IMG/VR virus record: IMGVR_UViG_3300021347_000003
Span: 1 to 48,911 of that record
DNA length: 48,911 nt
Direction: 5' to 3' (one strand)
Source of the DNA: a virus
The position numbers and the translations under genes are program-made. This document shows positions 23,060-31,453 of this stretch, piece after piece. How positions within the stretch are numbered: the first letter of the stretch is position 1; every line of letters starts with the position of its first letter. Below the pieces are notes generated by a model. The model was not told where the DNA came from, searched no databases, and saw nothing but the letters and a program-made list of their open reading frames with translations.

Positions 23060-24472
23060 ATGACTACATCATATTCATATCTACCACCTGTCAACCCAGT
23101 TGTTGACGTTTCTGAAATGCCGGTTGCAGTTCGCGGCAAAGACATTGACTCTTTGCTCTTTGACTTGCTACGCATTGTATCACCGCATGGTAAAGAATCA
23201 AAAGTCAACGAGGTTCTGCTTGCTTTCATATCTAGAGTGCAACCAAATATCACACCACACGTGGATGTCAAGGGTAATCTTATTGTGCAGATTGGCAAGA
23301 ATCCCAAGACCATGTTCAGCTGCCACACTGACACTGTGCAAAGCGGAATTGACCAAGAGTTTACCACACTGCACATATCTAATGAGCTGTATGTTCATGC
23401 GTCCGTCCCATCCGAGGTTACTTGGTATGAGAACAGTGCCGGTGACACTGTGACTGACACTGACATGAAGCAAGAAGCCCGTGATGCTGGTAATTCGTTT
23501 CCTTTCTACACGTTGCTTGATGGCCGTCTGTATGGTTCCAAAAAGCAGTTTGATGGCTGGGTTGACACACACCAACGCTACGCTACAAGGACTGCTGTGA
23601 AGCCTACAGCCTGTGTGCTGGGCGCCGATGACAAGCTGGGTTGCTACATTTTATGCAAGCTTATCGAAGCAGGTGTCAACGGCCTTTATGTGTTCCATAT
23701 CGGTGAAGAGATTGGCGGCGTCGGTTCCACCTACTTGTCACAGCACAAGCCAGAATACTTTACCGGTGTCCAGCATTGCATCGCATTTGACCGCATGAAC
23801 TACGGCGATATCATCACGCATCAATCTGCTGCGCGTTGTTGTTCAGATGCGTTTGCCAATGCTTTGGCTGACCAGCTATCTGTCAACTTTCCACCGATGC
23901 AAAAGATGGCGCCATCTGACCGTGGCTCATTTACTGACAGCGCCAACTATACTTCGTTGATTGCAGAATGCACCAACGTGTCAGTGGGCTACTTTTCTCA
24001 GCATACATCCAGAGAACGGTTTGACCTTGAGTGGCTTGAACGTCACCTCATCCCTGCACTACTCAAAGTTGACTGGGCTGGGTTGCCAGTGGAGAGGGAG
24101 GCCACACCCTCTTTGCCTCGGTTTCCGCGTCACCGTTCGAACAGCGCGTACTTCGGGGGAGGACGCAACAGTTCGTACCAGAGTCAGAGGTCTGTGGTTC
24201 CAGCAAGGAGCGTTACGCCATCAAAGGATGCCAGACGCACCCAGTCAAGAGTAGACCGCATACAGAACAACCTTGACGAGATGGAGTCCTTTGACCCACG
24301 CGAAGGCTTCTTCAATGGAGAAAGTGCTGGACAAAAAGTACAACGTGTATTATACACCTTTACTAAGGATGACATGACCCTCAGTGATATTGCTCAAATG
24401 GTTGTTGATACAAATGAACACGCAGCCTATGACAAAATTACATGGGAGGATGATGCCTTCTGGAATATGTAA
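23060..24472 (+). CDS. M20/M42-like zinc aminopeptidase
   Basis: The ATG at 23060 has AAGGAG upstream; 470 aa. All co-catalytic metal ligands of the M20/M28/M42 clan are in order: H89 (SCHTDTV), bridging D190 (LGADDKLG), catalytic pair E216/E217 (IGEEIGG), D244 (AFDRMNYGD) and H315 (QHTSRERFD). A clan-typical DRGSFTDSANY lies before the last ligand. The last 120 residues are a basic Ser/Arg-rich extension that the family lacks. Role: probably trims peptides or amides in the host; such an enzyme is rare in phages. It follows the 617-aa gene and is closed by a terminator. Confidence 0.85.
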   Translation: MTTSYSYLPPVNPVVDVSEMPVAVRGKDIDSLLFDLLRIVSPHGKESKVNEVLLAFISRVQPNITPHVDVKGNLIVQIGKNPKTMFSCHTDTVQSGIDQEFTTLHISNELYVHASVPSEVTWYENSAGDTVTDTDMKQEARDAGNSFPFYTLLDGRLYGSKKQFDGWVDTHQRYATRTAVKPTACVLGADDKLGCYILCKLIEAGVNGLYVFHIGEEIGGVGSTYLSQHKPEYFTGVQHCIAFDRMNYGDIITHQSAARCCSDAFANALADQLSVNFPPMQKMAPSDRGSFTDSANYTSLIAECTNVSVGYFSQHTSRERFDLEWLERHLIPALLKVDWAGLPVEREATPSLPRFPRHRSNSAYFGGGRNSSYQSQRSVVPARSVTPSKDARRTQSRVDRIQNNLDEMESFDPREGFFNGESAGQKVQRVLYTFTKDDMTLSDIAQMVVDTNEHAAYDKITWEDDAFWNM

Positions 24473-24485
24473 TCCCCGCGCAACT

Positions 24486-24516
24486 GCCCCTCACTTCGGT
24501 GGGGGGCTTTTTTTTA
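24486..24516 (+). terminator. Intrinsic terminator with TTCG loop
   Basis: GCCCCTCAC pairs with GTGGGGGGC (one G.U pair) around a stable TTCG tetraloop, followed by eight T. It closes the peptidase unit. Confidence 0.95.
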
Positions 24517-24529
24517 TTTTTTTTTTCTA

Positions 24530-24558
24530 TTGACGTACATTTTTCTATATGGTAAAAG
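24530..24558 (+). promoter_or_regulatory. Promoter of the replication operon
   Basis: TTGACG (24530-24535), 17-base spacer, TAAAAG (24553-24558). It follows the terminator and faces primase. The -10 box is imperfect (four of six). Two TTTTTCTAT blocks lie around it, as near the dyad at 16300. Confidence 0.45.
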
Positions 24559-24603
24559 GGCTAACTCCCCGCAGAGATATACTATATAGGGAACACCGAA
24601 GTC

Positions 24604-25374
24604 ATGAAAAGTTACATTCTAAAGAATGCACCGACAGAAGGAAATTCTGTCCGTATCTCTTGCCCTTCCTGTGCAAGCAAAACTTTCACCATTTCAAAAA
24701 TACATGGCAAGCTGTTGTGGAATTGCTACAAAGCAAGCTGTAAAACAAAAGGCTCTGAGCAAATGGAACGCTCAAAAACAGAAATCTCATCAAAAATCCG
24801 CGATACTATCACTTTCTATCATGACGCGGAAACTTTTATAGTTCCCGAATGGTTCACACCTTTCACGGATAATGTCCGTGCTTTGAATTACCTAAAACGA
24901 AATAACTGTATTGATGCTTTTCAGAACGGAAGAGCCAGGATTCTGTATGACCCAAAGCAAGATAGGGTTGTGTTTCTTGTAAAAGAAAACGGCATTACGT
25001 ACGATGCTATTGGCAGAAGCCTAAAGCCTAAAACAATACCAAAGTGGTATCGTTATGGTAAATCACAAAAACTATTCACAGCAGGTGAACATGATATTGC
25101 TGTGCTAGTTGAAGATTCTGCATCCGCCTGTGCCATATCCCCTGTTGCTACTGGCGTTGCGCTACTAGGAACAAATATGAAAGATGCTGACCTTACACAG
25201 CTACGTAAATATGCACACGTATTTGTGTGCTTAGACCCTGACGCCACTCGTAAGGCACTTGACTTACAAAAATACCTATCGTACTTTGTGTCAACAACAA
25301 TAATAAGAATAGATGATGACCTGAAATATTATGATGCGCAGGAGATTAAAAAATTACTACAGAGCAACAACTGA
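24604..25374 (+). CDS. DNA primase
   Basis: 256 aa. Zinc-binding Cys at 20, 23, 41 and 46 (RISCPSC, then WNCYKASC) followed by a TOPRIM domain with E170 (VLVEDSASAC) and the D211-x-D213 pair (VCLDPDATRKA). It is shorter than DnaG and lacks a helicase domain, so priming is separate from unwinding, as in HMO-2011-like phages. Role: makes RNA primers for lagging strand synthesis. The next gene begins inside it. Confidence 0.9.
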   Translation: MKSYILKNAPTEGNSVRISCPSCASKTFTISKIHGKLLWNCYKASCKTKGSEQMERSKTEISSKIRDTITFYHDAETFIVPEWFTPFTDNVRALNYLKRNNCIDAFQNGRARILYDPKQDRVVFLVKENGITYDAIGRSLKPKTIPKWYRYGKSQKLFTAGEHDIAVLVEDSASACAISPVATGVALLGTNMKDADLTQLRKYAHVFVCLDPDATRKALDLQKYLSYFVSTTIIRIDDDLKYYDAQEIKKLLQSNN

Positions 25375-26570
25375 TAAAGCTCCTACTTGGTAAAGAGTTT
25401 TACGATGTAAACAGAACACGCGTATTGCGTTCTATGTTTCCCACTGAACTGTCTGACTTGTACGATACAATTATTGTTGGGCATGAAAAGTATGAGCGTG
25501 ATTTAACCGCTAACGAATTACGTGAACTTTTTCGGGTTCACAATCCCACAGCTACTCGTGCTAAACGCGAATTGATTGCTGAGATTATTGATGACTTAAA
25601 AGCCTACCCACCTATCGGTGATGATGTGGCAGCTGATGTGCTAAAAAGCATGTGGCAACAAGAGATTGGTAGACAGATTGCTGACATGGGCTTGGCCATG
25701 ATGGAGGGCAATCCTGATAAGATACATGAAATCAAAGACTTAGTCGATAAGTCTGAGAATGGTTTTATACCCGAAGATGAACTACAACCAGTCACCACTG
25801 ACTTGGATGAACTACTGGAGTTTGAAAAGAACGCCGACTGTTGGGAATTTAACATCCCATCCCTATCTAAAGTTGTACGTGGTGGACGCGGCGGTGAATT
25901 TATGATTGGCTTTGCCAGACCAGAGATTGGTAAGACAGCTTTCTACGTATCGCTGGCCACTGCACCAAATGGCTTTTGTGCACAAGGCGCCAACGTTCAC
26001 GTCATTACTAATGAAGAACCAGCTATCCGTACAATGAAGCGTGCTATATCCGCGTACACTGGATTGAATGGTGAGCAGTTATACATGAACCGTTCACAAG
26101 CAAAAGAAAAGTTCACAGAAATTGGCGCCAACCTAAACATGTTTGATAAAGTGGATGCCAGTATTGAATGGTTGAATAAGCACTGTGAACGGCATAAGCC
26201 TGACATCATCATCATTGACCAACTGGATAAGCTGGATGTGATGGGTTCATTCGCCCGTACTGACGAGAAGCTACGGCAGATATACTTGAAGTTCCGTGAA
26301 GTTTGTAAACGGCACAATGTATTTGGCATTGGCATCAGTCAAGCATCAGCGGATGCTGAGAATAAAACCAATGTCACGTACGCAATGATGGAGAATAGTA
26401 AGACCGGTAAAGCTGCGGAAGCTGATTTGATTATTGGTATCGGTAAATCCGACATCACTGATAACAATGACAGCCGGCGTTACCTCACAATATCTAAAAA
26501 CAAGTTGACCGGATTCCACGGTAATATAGTATGCAACCTAGAAACAGCAACAAGTAGGTACACAGCATGA
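25353..26570 (+). CDS. Replicative DnaB-like helicase, probable ATT start
   Basis: RecA-fold helicase. With the proposed ATT start at 25353 it has 405 residues. Walker A is FARPEIGKTAF (around 187-197), Walker B IIIIDQLDKL with D290, and later GISQASADAENK. Upstream of the first TTG or ATG (25425, 25434) there is no ribosome site, but the open frame extends and encodes TTEQQLIKLLLGKEFYDV, a normal helicase N-terminus, and a GGAG (25341-25344) lies eight bases before the ATT. Role: unwinds DNA at the fork. Confidence 0.88.
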   Translation: MTTEQQLIKLLLGKEFYDVNRTRVLRSMFPTELSDLYDTIIVGHEKYERDLTANELRELFRVHNPTATRAKRELIAEIIDDLKAYPPIGDDVAADVLKSMWQQEIGRQIADMGLAMMEGNPDKIHEIKDLVDKSENGFIPEDELQPVTTDLDELLEFEKNADCWEFNIPSLSKVVRGGRGGEFMIGFARPEIGKTAFYVSLATAPNGFCAQGANVHVITNEEPAIRTMKRAISAYTGLNGEQLYMNRSQAKEKFTEIGANLNMFDKVDASIEWLNKHCERHKPDIIIIDQLDKLDVMGSFARTDEKLRQIYLKFREVCKRHNVFGIGISQASADAENKTNVTYAMMENSKTGKAAEADLIIGIGKSDITDNNDSRRYLTISKNKLTGFHGNIVCNLETATSRYTA

Positions 26571-28687
26571 TTACTACATTAGATGTTGAAACAATGTTTC
26601 AAAAGAACCCTGAGACTAAACGCACTGACCCTTCACCATTTCACAAGGACAATAAGCTTGTATCCGTACAATATGCAATTGAGGATGACGAGCCGGTGTT
26701 TCGTTGGTTTCACCATGATACCGAAACTATTGACACACGTGAAGTTCACAATGATGTACAGAATGCTTTAGATAAGACTACCCTGCTCATCGGCCATAAC
26801 ATTAAGTTTGACTTGGTGTGGCTGTGGGAGTCTGGCTTTAAGTATGACGGTGACGTATACGACACTATGATTGGTGAATACCTATTACTGCGCTGCCAGA
26901 ACTGGGGCGTAAGCTTGGCTGATAGCTGTACCAGACGCAAGGTATCTCTAAAGAAGGGCGACTTGATTGAAGAATACATCCGTAGCGGCATAGGCTTTGA
27001 CAAGATGCCAAAGGATATTGTCGAGGAGTACGGCATCGCTGACGTTGTATCCACACGTGAGTTATTTTATGCACAACGTAAGCTATACTCCGAGGACAAA
27101 AACGCACCACTTCGTAAGCACTTAAAGCTTATGAACAACTTCCTGCCTGTGCTGGCTACGCTAGAACAGAATGGAATCAAGATTGATTTTTCTGAACTTC
27201 ACAAGGTTCGCTCTGACTACCAGATTGAACGCTCTGAGCTACAGATAAAGCTGGAGGACGTGTGCCATGAGGTCATGGGCGACCGCCCCATTAATTTTGC
27301 ATCGCCGGCACAGATGAGTGAGCTTATTTATTCACGCCGTATCACTGACAAAAAGAAATGGGCTGAGATATTTAACATCGGCTTAAACGATAAGGGTAAG
27401 CCATTGCATCGCCCACAGATGAGCACAGCACAGTTTGCTGCCACTGTGAAGAAGATGACAACGCGCATACATAAAACACGTGCTGTACATTGTCGCCAAT
27501 GCCTAGGTAAGGGCGAGTTCTGGAAAACTAAAGTTAACGGTGAGCTGTGGAAGAATGCCACAAAGTGTAAAACTTGTGCTGGCGAAGGATACATACAGGA
27601 GCCCCTACCTAAAATCGGCGGACTCACAATGAATCCACAAGGTGTGCTTGATGTATCTGCCAGTGGGTTTTCCACAGATAAAACCACATTGCTTCGGCTA
27701 TTACGCGCCGCCATTCACAAAGGTAACGAAAGTGCAGAAACCTTCCTGAGAGCCGCTGTACGGCTTAACGCAGTCGAGGTGTATCTTTCTAGCTTTGTAG
27801 GCGGTATAGCCCGTAACGTGAAGCCCAACGGGATATTACACCCTAAGTTTAACCAATGCATTACTCGTACCACTCGTCTGTCTTCATCTGACCCTAACTT
27901 CCAGAACCAGCCACGGGGTAACACGTTCCCAGTGCGCCGTGTTGTTATATCTAGGTTTGACAACGGTACAATTTTACAGGCTGATTATAGTCAGCTTGAA
28001 TTTCGTGTTGCCGCACAGATGAGCGGTGATGAAAATATGATTAAGGATATTTTAGATGGTGTCGATGTTCACAAATATACCGCGTCAGTTATTTTTGATA
28101 AGCCAGAAGCTGAAGTTACCAAGGAAGAAAGAACAGACGCCAAAGCGCATACGTTCAAACCTCTCTATGGAGGGTCTTCCGGCACACCAAGTGAGATGGC
28201 TTATTACAAAGCGTTTACAGAAAAGTACCCAAAGCTTGCTAAATGGCATCAAGATTTGCAGACTGAGGCTATATCACACAATAGTGTTACTCTGCTTACT
28301 GGTCAGCAATTCGCTTTTCCGGATGCTAGACGCCTTGCTTCAGGTGCTGCATCGGGAGCGCCCTCCATCAAGAACTACCCTGTACAAGGTATGGCGGGTG
28401 GTTGCTTGGTGCCGCTGGCAATGCTTTCGTTGCACAGTGCACTTAGACATAATGGCTGTAAGTCTATTGTCATCAATACGGTCCACGACTCTATAGTTCT
28501 TGATGTATTTCCTGGGGAAGAAGCACTGGTTGCCAAGATTACGTATGATGCAATGACCGGTGTGACTAAGGCTTTTGAAGAGCTATATAATGTCAAGTGG
28601 GTGGTGCCACTTGAAGTCGATGTTGAGGTAGGAAAAAACTGGCTAGACATGGACACTTTTACGCTTGACTACCAACAAGCAATGTGA
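26567..28687 (+). CDS. Family A DNA polymerase with zinc insertion
   Basis: 706 aa. The 3'-5' exonuclease is intact: LDVET (D6, E8), GHNIKFDL and YGIADVVSTREL. The polymerase has motif A ADYSQLEFR (D473), motif B R522...K526...F530...Y534-G535 and motif C HDS (D641). The dNTP-selecting residue equivalent to E. coli 762 is Phe530. Between the two domains is an insertion with C309/C312 (CRQCLGKGE) and C334/C337 (CKTCAGEG), similar to the DnaJ central zinc domain. It overlaps the helicase by 4 bases. Role: replicates the genome. Confidence 0.97.
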   Translation: MITTLDVETMFQKNPETKRTDPSPFHKDNKLVSVQYAIEDDEPVFRWFHHDTETIDTREVHNDVQNALDKTTLLIGHNIKFDLVWLWESGFKYDGDVYDTMIGEYLLLRCQNWGVSLADSCTRRKVSLKKGDLIEEYIRSGIGFDKMPKDIVEEYGIADVVSTRELFYAQRKLYSEDKNAPLRKHLKLMNNFLPVLATLEQNGIKIDFSELHKVRSDYQIERSELQIKLEDVCHEVMGDRPINFASPAQMSELIYSRRITDKKKWAEIFNIGLNDKGKPLHRPQMSTAQFAATVKKMTTRIHKTRAVHCRQCLGKGEFWKTKVNGELWKNATKCKTCAGEGYIQEPLPKIGGLTMNPQGVLDVSASGFSTDKTTLLRLLRAAIHKGNESAETFLRAAVRLNAVEVYLSSFVGGIARNVKPNGILHPKFNQCITRTTRLSSSDPNFQNQPRGNTFPVRRVVISRFDNGTILQADYSQLEFRVAAQMSGDENMIKDILDGVDVHKYTASVIFDKPEAEVTKEERTDAKAHTFKPLYGGSSGTPSEMAYYKAFTEKYPKLAKWHQDLQTEAISHNSVTLLTGQQFAFPDARRLASGAASGAPSIKNYPVQGMAGGCLVPLAMLSLHSALRHNGCKSIVINTVHDSIVLDVFPGEEALVAKITYDAMTGVTKAFEELYNVKWVVPLEVDVEVGKNWLDMDTFTLDYQQAM

Positions 28688-28721
28688 TAAAACTCTCGTT
28701 CAAACTAAGGAAGGGTCAAAA

Positions 28722-29579
28722 ATGACTTCATTACCTACTATAAATAATGGTCTATCTTTTGAGCAGTTAGCTCAAATTACTGGACAAGAAATGCCTCCGA
28801 AGAACAACAACAGCTTAACTGTGTTGAAAATTAACCGTGACTTTGAAGATGATAACGGTAATCCGTTGCCATCGGGTACGTTCACAGTTAATGTGGATGG
28901 CGAAAACATTTATGCTAAAACAGTTAAGTTTCAATTGTTTCAGCAACGTTATCAGTATATTCACTATGACCAAACTGAAGGTGAGTTCATAGGGAAGTCG
29001 ATTATGGCAAATAATCTGTACCCGCAGACAGAGGTTCCTGACTCAATTGGAACTATGCGCTGTGGTTCAGTGCCATCATCTAAACGTGAGAACTTGACTG
29101 TAGAACAGGCCACTAAGCAGAAAGATATTAAATGCTTCCGTATGCTTTTTGGCAAGATTACATTCAATGATGCGGTGACAGCTAGCGGTGAGAAACGTGA
29201 AGTTGTGGGTATGCCGGTATTGTGGAAAGCACGCGGTGCTAACTTCATGCCTATCTCCGTACCTTTGGATGCGTTGACTGCCCAACGCAAGCCATTCATT
29301 TATTATGACATGGATGTTTCCTTGAAGAAGGAAAAGAATGGTTCTGTCATTTACTATGTCGGTACATTTAAAGTGGGGAATGGCCCACTCGACTTTACTG
29401 AGGATGACCAGCAATTGTTGATGGATTTTAATTCATATATTGAGTCCGAAAACAAAGATGTGATGAAGGATTACGATTCTGCATTACGCTCCGCTGGAAA
29501 CATAGTTGACGTAGAATCAACCACTGTTACAATGGATGATGTACTTAACGATGACTTACCGGAGTCAATGGCATCATGA
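28722..29579 (+). CDS. Probable single-stranded DNA-binding protein
   Basis: The ATG at 28722 has AAGGA upstream; 285 aa. A beta-rich core is followed by a strongly acidic C-terminus (MDDVLNDDLPES), the usual partner-binding tail of phage SSBs. It lies between polymerase and exonuclease, where T7-like phages place SSB-type proteins. No sequence motif fixes the fold, so the call rests on tail and position. Confidence 0.6.
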   Translation: MTSLPTINNGLSFEQLAQITGQEMPPKNNNSLTVLKINRDFEDDNGNPLPSGTFTVNVDGENIYAKTVKFQLFQQRYQYIHYDQTEGEFIGKSIMANNLYPQTEVPDSIGTMRCGSVPSSKRENLTVEQATKQKDIKCFRMLFGKITFNDAVTASGEKREVVGMPVLWKARGANFMPISVPLDALTAQRKPFIYYDMDVSLKKEKNGSVIYYVGTFKVGNGPLDFTEDDQQLLMDFNSYIESENKDVMKDYDSALRSAGNIVDVESTTVTMDDVLNDDLPESMAS

Positions 29580-30469
29580 ATGTAAATCAAAGTCGCCTTC
29601 TTTCATTCCTTTCAAAGGCGGCTCGTGGGGAGGCAGAAATGTCTCCTCACACCCTTGATAGGTTTGCACAATACGCGCGTGACGCTATGGAAAAGCAGTT
29701 CACTCCAAAAGATAAAGCATTTACATTGCGTATGAGTAACATTGGTAAGCCAAGCTGCCAATTACAGATGCAAGCCAAGGGCATACAACCAGAATCCCCA
29801 TCATATGATTTTAAGATGCGTATGATTATGGGCGACTTAATGGAAGCTGCCATGTTCACATTGATGGAAGCGGCTGGCATTGACATCAAATCTAAACATA
29901 CAAAAGTATCTCACCAAGTAGGTGACACAGTCATCAATGGTGAGTATGACGTCGAACTAGATGACGGCATCTGGGATATTAAAACTGCATCACCATTTGC
30001 GTTTGAGCAAAAGTTCAACACACCTGATGGTTTTAACAGAATTAAAGATAAAGATTCATTTGGTTACGTAGCACAAGGTATTGGCTATGGTATGGGCGCT
30101 GGAAAGCCTTTCAAAGGATGGATTGCTTTAAATAAATCTACTGGAGAAATTGCTTTTACTGAGGCCACCGATAATGATACGGAGAAGGAAGAAGTAAATG
30201 AGAAAATACAGAAATCTATTTCTGCAACAAACTCCACTGAGCCGTTTAAACGACAGTTTTCTGATGCTCCAGAGTCTTTCTACAAGAAAGAAACCGGAAA
30301 TCGGGTATTGGGGTTTGAGTGCACATGGTGCGACTACAAAGAACATTGCTGGGAAAACTTGGAATTCAGAAAGCAATTACCAAGTAAATCCAAAAACCCC
30401 AAGTTCGTCTGGTACACACACATCACAGACTACTGGCGTAATCATGACAATACAGTACAGGACACCTGA
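29576..30469 (+). CDS. Cas4/RecB-type exonuclease with Fe-S cysteines
   Basis: 297 aa. RecB-family nuclease motifs are visible: GDLMEA (86-91), D125 in GEYDVEL, DIKTAS with D134 and K136, and the QxxxY motif YVAQGIGYGM (Q167, Y171). Four Cys (C61, and C249, C252, C258 in FECTWCDYKEHCW) match the Fe-S cluster pattern of Cas4 and AddB. It overlaps SSB by ATGA. Role: 5' exonuclease for host DNA degradation or recombination. Confidence 0.85.
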   Translation: MNVNQSRLLSFLSKAARGEAEMSPHTLDRFAQYARDAMEKQFTPKDKAFTLRMSNIGKPSCQLQMQAKGIQPESPSYDFKMRMIMGDLMEAAMFTLMEAAGIDIKSKHTKVSHQVGDTVINGEYDVELDDGIWDIKTASPFAFEQKFNTPDGFNRIKDKDSFGYVAQGIGYGMGAGKPFKGWIALNKSTGEIAFTEATDNDTEKEEVNEKIQKSISATNSTEPFKRQFSDAPESFYKKETGNRVLGFECTWCDYKEHCWENLEFRKQLPSKSKNPKFVWYTHITDYWRNHDNTVQDT

Positions 30470-30665
30470 TGGTACTGCGTCAGCAAAAATCTTTAAAACG
30501 ACTGAAGCGGAAGCCTACGACTTCATCACGGAGCTCAAAGAAGGCATCCCCTTCCCCACGCTCTACTGTGAAGGCCAAGTCTGTGCCTTCTCAGCGAAGC
30601 ACATCAACGAAGTCCGTGCCGAAAAAACGGATGTCGGTGAGGTCAGCGAAAGCAAAGGGTCGTAA
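30444..30665 (+). CDS. Small protein of unknown function, 73 aa
   Basis: ATG at 30444 lies inside the exonuclease end. The product (TIQYRTPDGTASAKIFKT at the start) has a compact alpha/beta look with EGIPFPTLYCEGQVCAFSAK and two Cys. A real gene is favoured over the overlapping frame because of its balanced composition. Overlaps the next gene by 35 bases. Function unknown. Confidence 0.6.
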   Translation: MTIQYRTPDGTASAKIFKTTEAEAYDFITELKEGIPFPTLYCEGQVCAFSAKHINEVRAEKTDVGEVSESKGS

Positions 30666-30984
30666 GTTGCAGAACTGGGTGGCGGAGCAGTTACTGGGTA
30701 TTCTAAAGAAAGTAACTTCTCTGGATGTCCGGTCTACCCCAATGGGTGTCAATGGTGTTGATGTACAGATGTCAACTGCCGCTTACGTACAGTTTCCTTA
30801 TGACATAGAGTGTAAAAATACAGAGCGTATGACTACGCTTTATAATTATTACGAACAGGCAATTAGCCATGACTCCGGTGGAGAACCTTTGTTGATTGTA
30901 AAAATGAACCACAAAAAGCCTCTTGCTGTTGTAGATGCAGAGCATTTTATAAAGGTAGCCACATGTCAGAAAAAAACCCAGTAG
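30631..30984 (+). CDS. Small PD-(D/E)XK endonuclease
   Basis: From the ATG at 30631, 117 aa; the frame upstream is a Ser/Lys-rich run probably not translated. The core is G40-V-N-G-V-D44 and YDIECKN with E60 and K62, typical of resolvase-like PD-(D/E)XK nucleases that replace T7 gene 3 endonuclease. Role: resolves branched phage DNA before packaging. Confidence 0.7.
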   Translation: MSVRSAKAKGRKLQNWVAEQLLGILKKVTSLDVRSTPMGVNGVDVQMSTAAYVQFPYDIECKNTERMTTLYNYYEQAISHDSGGEPLLIVKMNHKKPLAVVDAEHFIKVATCQKKTQ

Positions 30985-31217
30985 ACTTGAATCCAGGTGA
31001 TTCTGCCGTTGTCGTACGCCATGAAGATGGAAACGATGGATTTGGAATTGAAATATATCATCACCCATTAACAGATATGGATGAAGAAGATTTAATATTT
31101 TACACTTTGTTAACCAGAGGTATGGCATTTCAAGCCACAATAGATACAGAAGCGGTTCTAGAACTTGGTGAAGAAAGCCTCACTGATGGCAAAGATGTAA
31201 GCATAACGGAGCATTAA
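30963..31217 (+). CDS. Small acidic protein, 84 aa
   Basis: Begins with ATG inside the nuclease end. Acidic (FGIEIYHHPLTDMDEEDL) with a helical C-terminus. No Cys or enzyme motif. Such proteins accompany replication genes in marine phages; function unknown. Followed immediately by the next ATG. Confidence 0.6.
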   Translation: MSEKNPVDLNPGDSAVVVRHEDGNDGFGIEIYHHPLTDMDEEDLIFYTLLTRGMAFQATIDTEAVLELGEESLTDGKDVSITEH

Positions 31218-31433
31218 ATGGCAAATATAATTAAAGCGCTATCGTCACACGCACAAGGCAGCATTGCTTTGCATAAGACAAATATTATGGTATACCTAGA
31301 GAATCCAGTTGGCATCGGGGAGCACTCAGATATACTTGAGGCTATCCAAGGTGAGCTGGATAAAATAGCTGTGCATCAAGACCGTTTGGACTTGTTGCGT
31401 GTTATACAAAAGGAAAGTGAAAACAAACTATAA
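31218..31433 (+). CDS. Small helical protein, 71 aa
   Basis: ATG directly follows the previous stop. Helical product ending LDLLRVIQKESENKL, with no known motif. Co-transcribed with the nuclease group. Function unknown. Confidence 0.55.
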   Translation: MANIIKALSSHAQGSIALHKTNIMVYLENPVGIGEHSDILEAIQGELDKIAVHQDRLDLLRVIQKESENKL

Positions 31434-31453
31434 CAGCATGTAGGAGTCGTGTA

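Noticed and set aside
30198-30443. N-terminal extension of the 73-aa protein
   Set aside because: It lies wholly inside the exonuclease gene in another frame and has no ribosome site; the ATG at 30444 is enough.
30469-30630. N-terminal extension of the endonuclease
   Set aside because: The Ser/Lys/Pro/Arg-rich run is a shadow of the 73-aa gene; the nuclease fold begins after the ATG at 30631.
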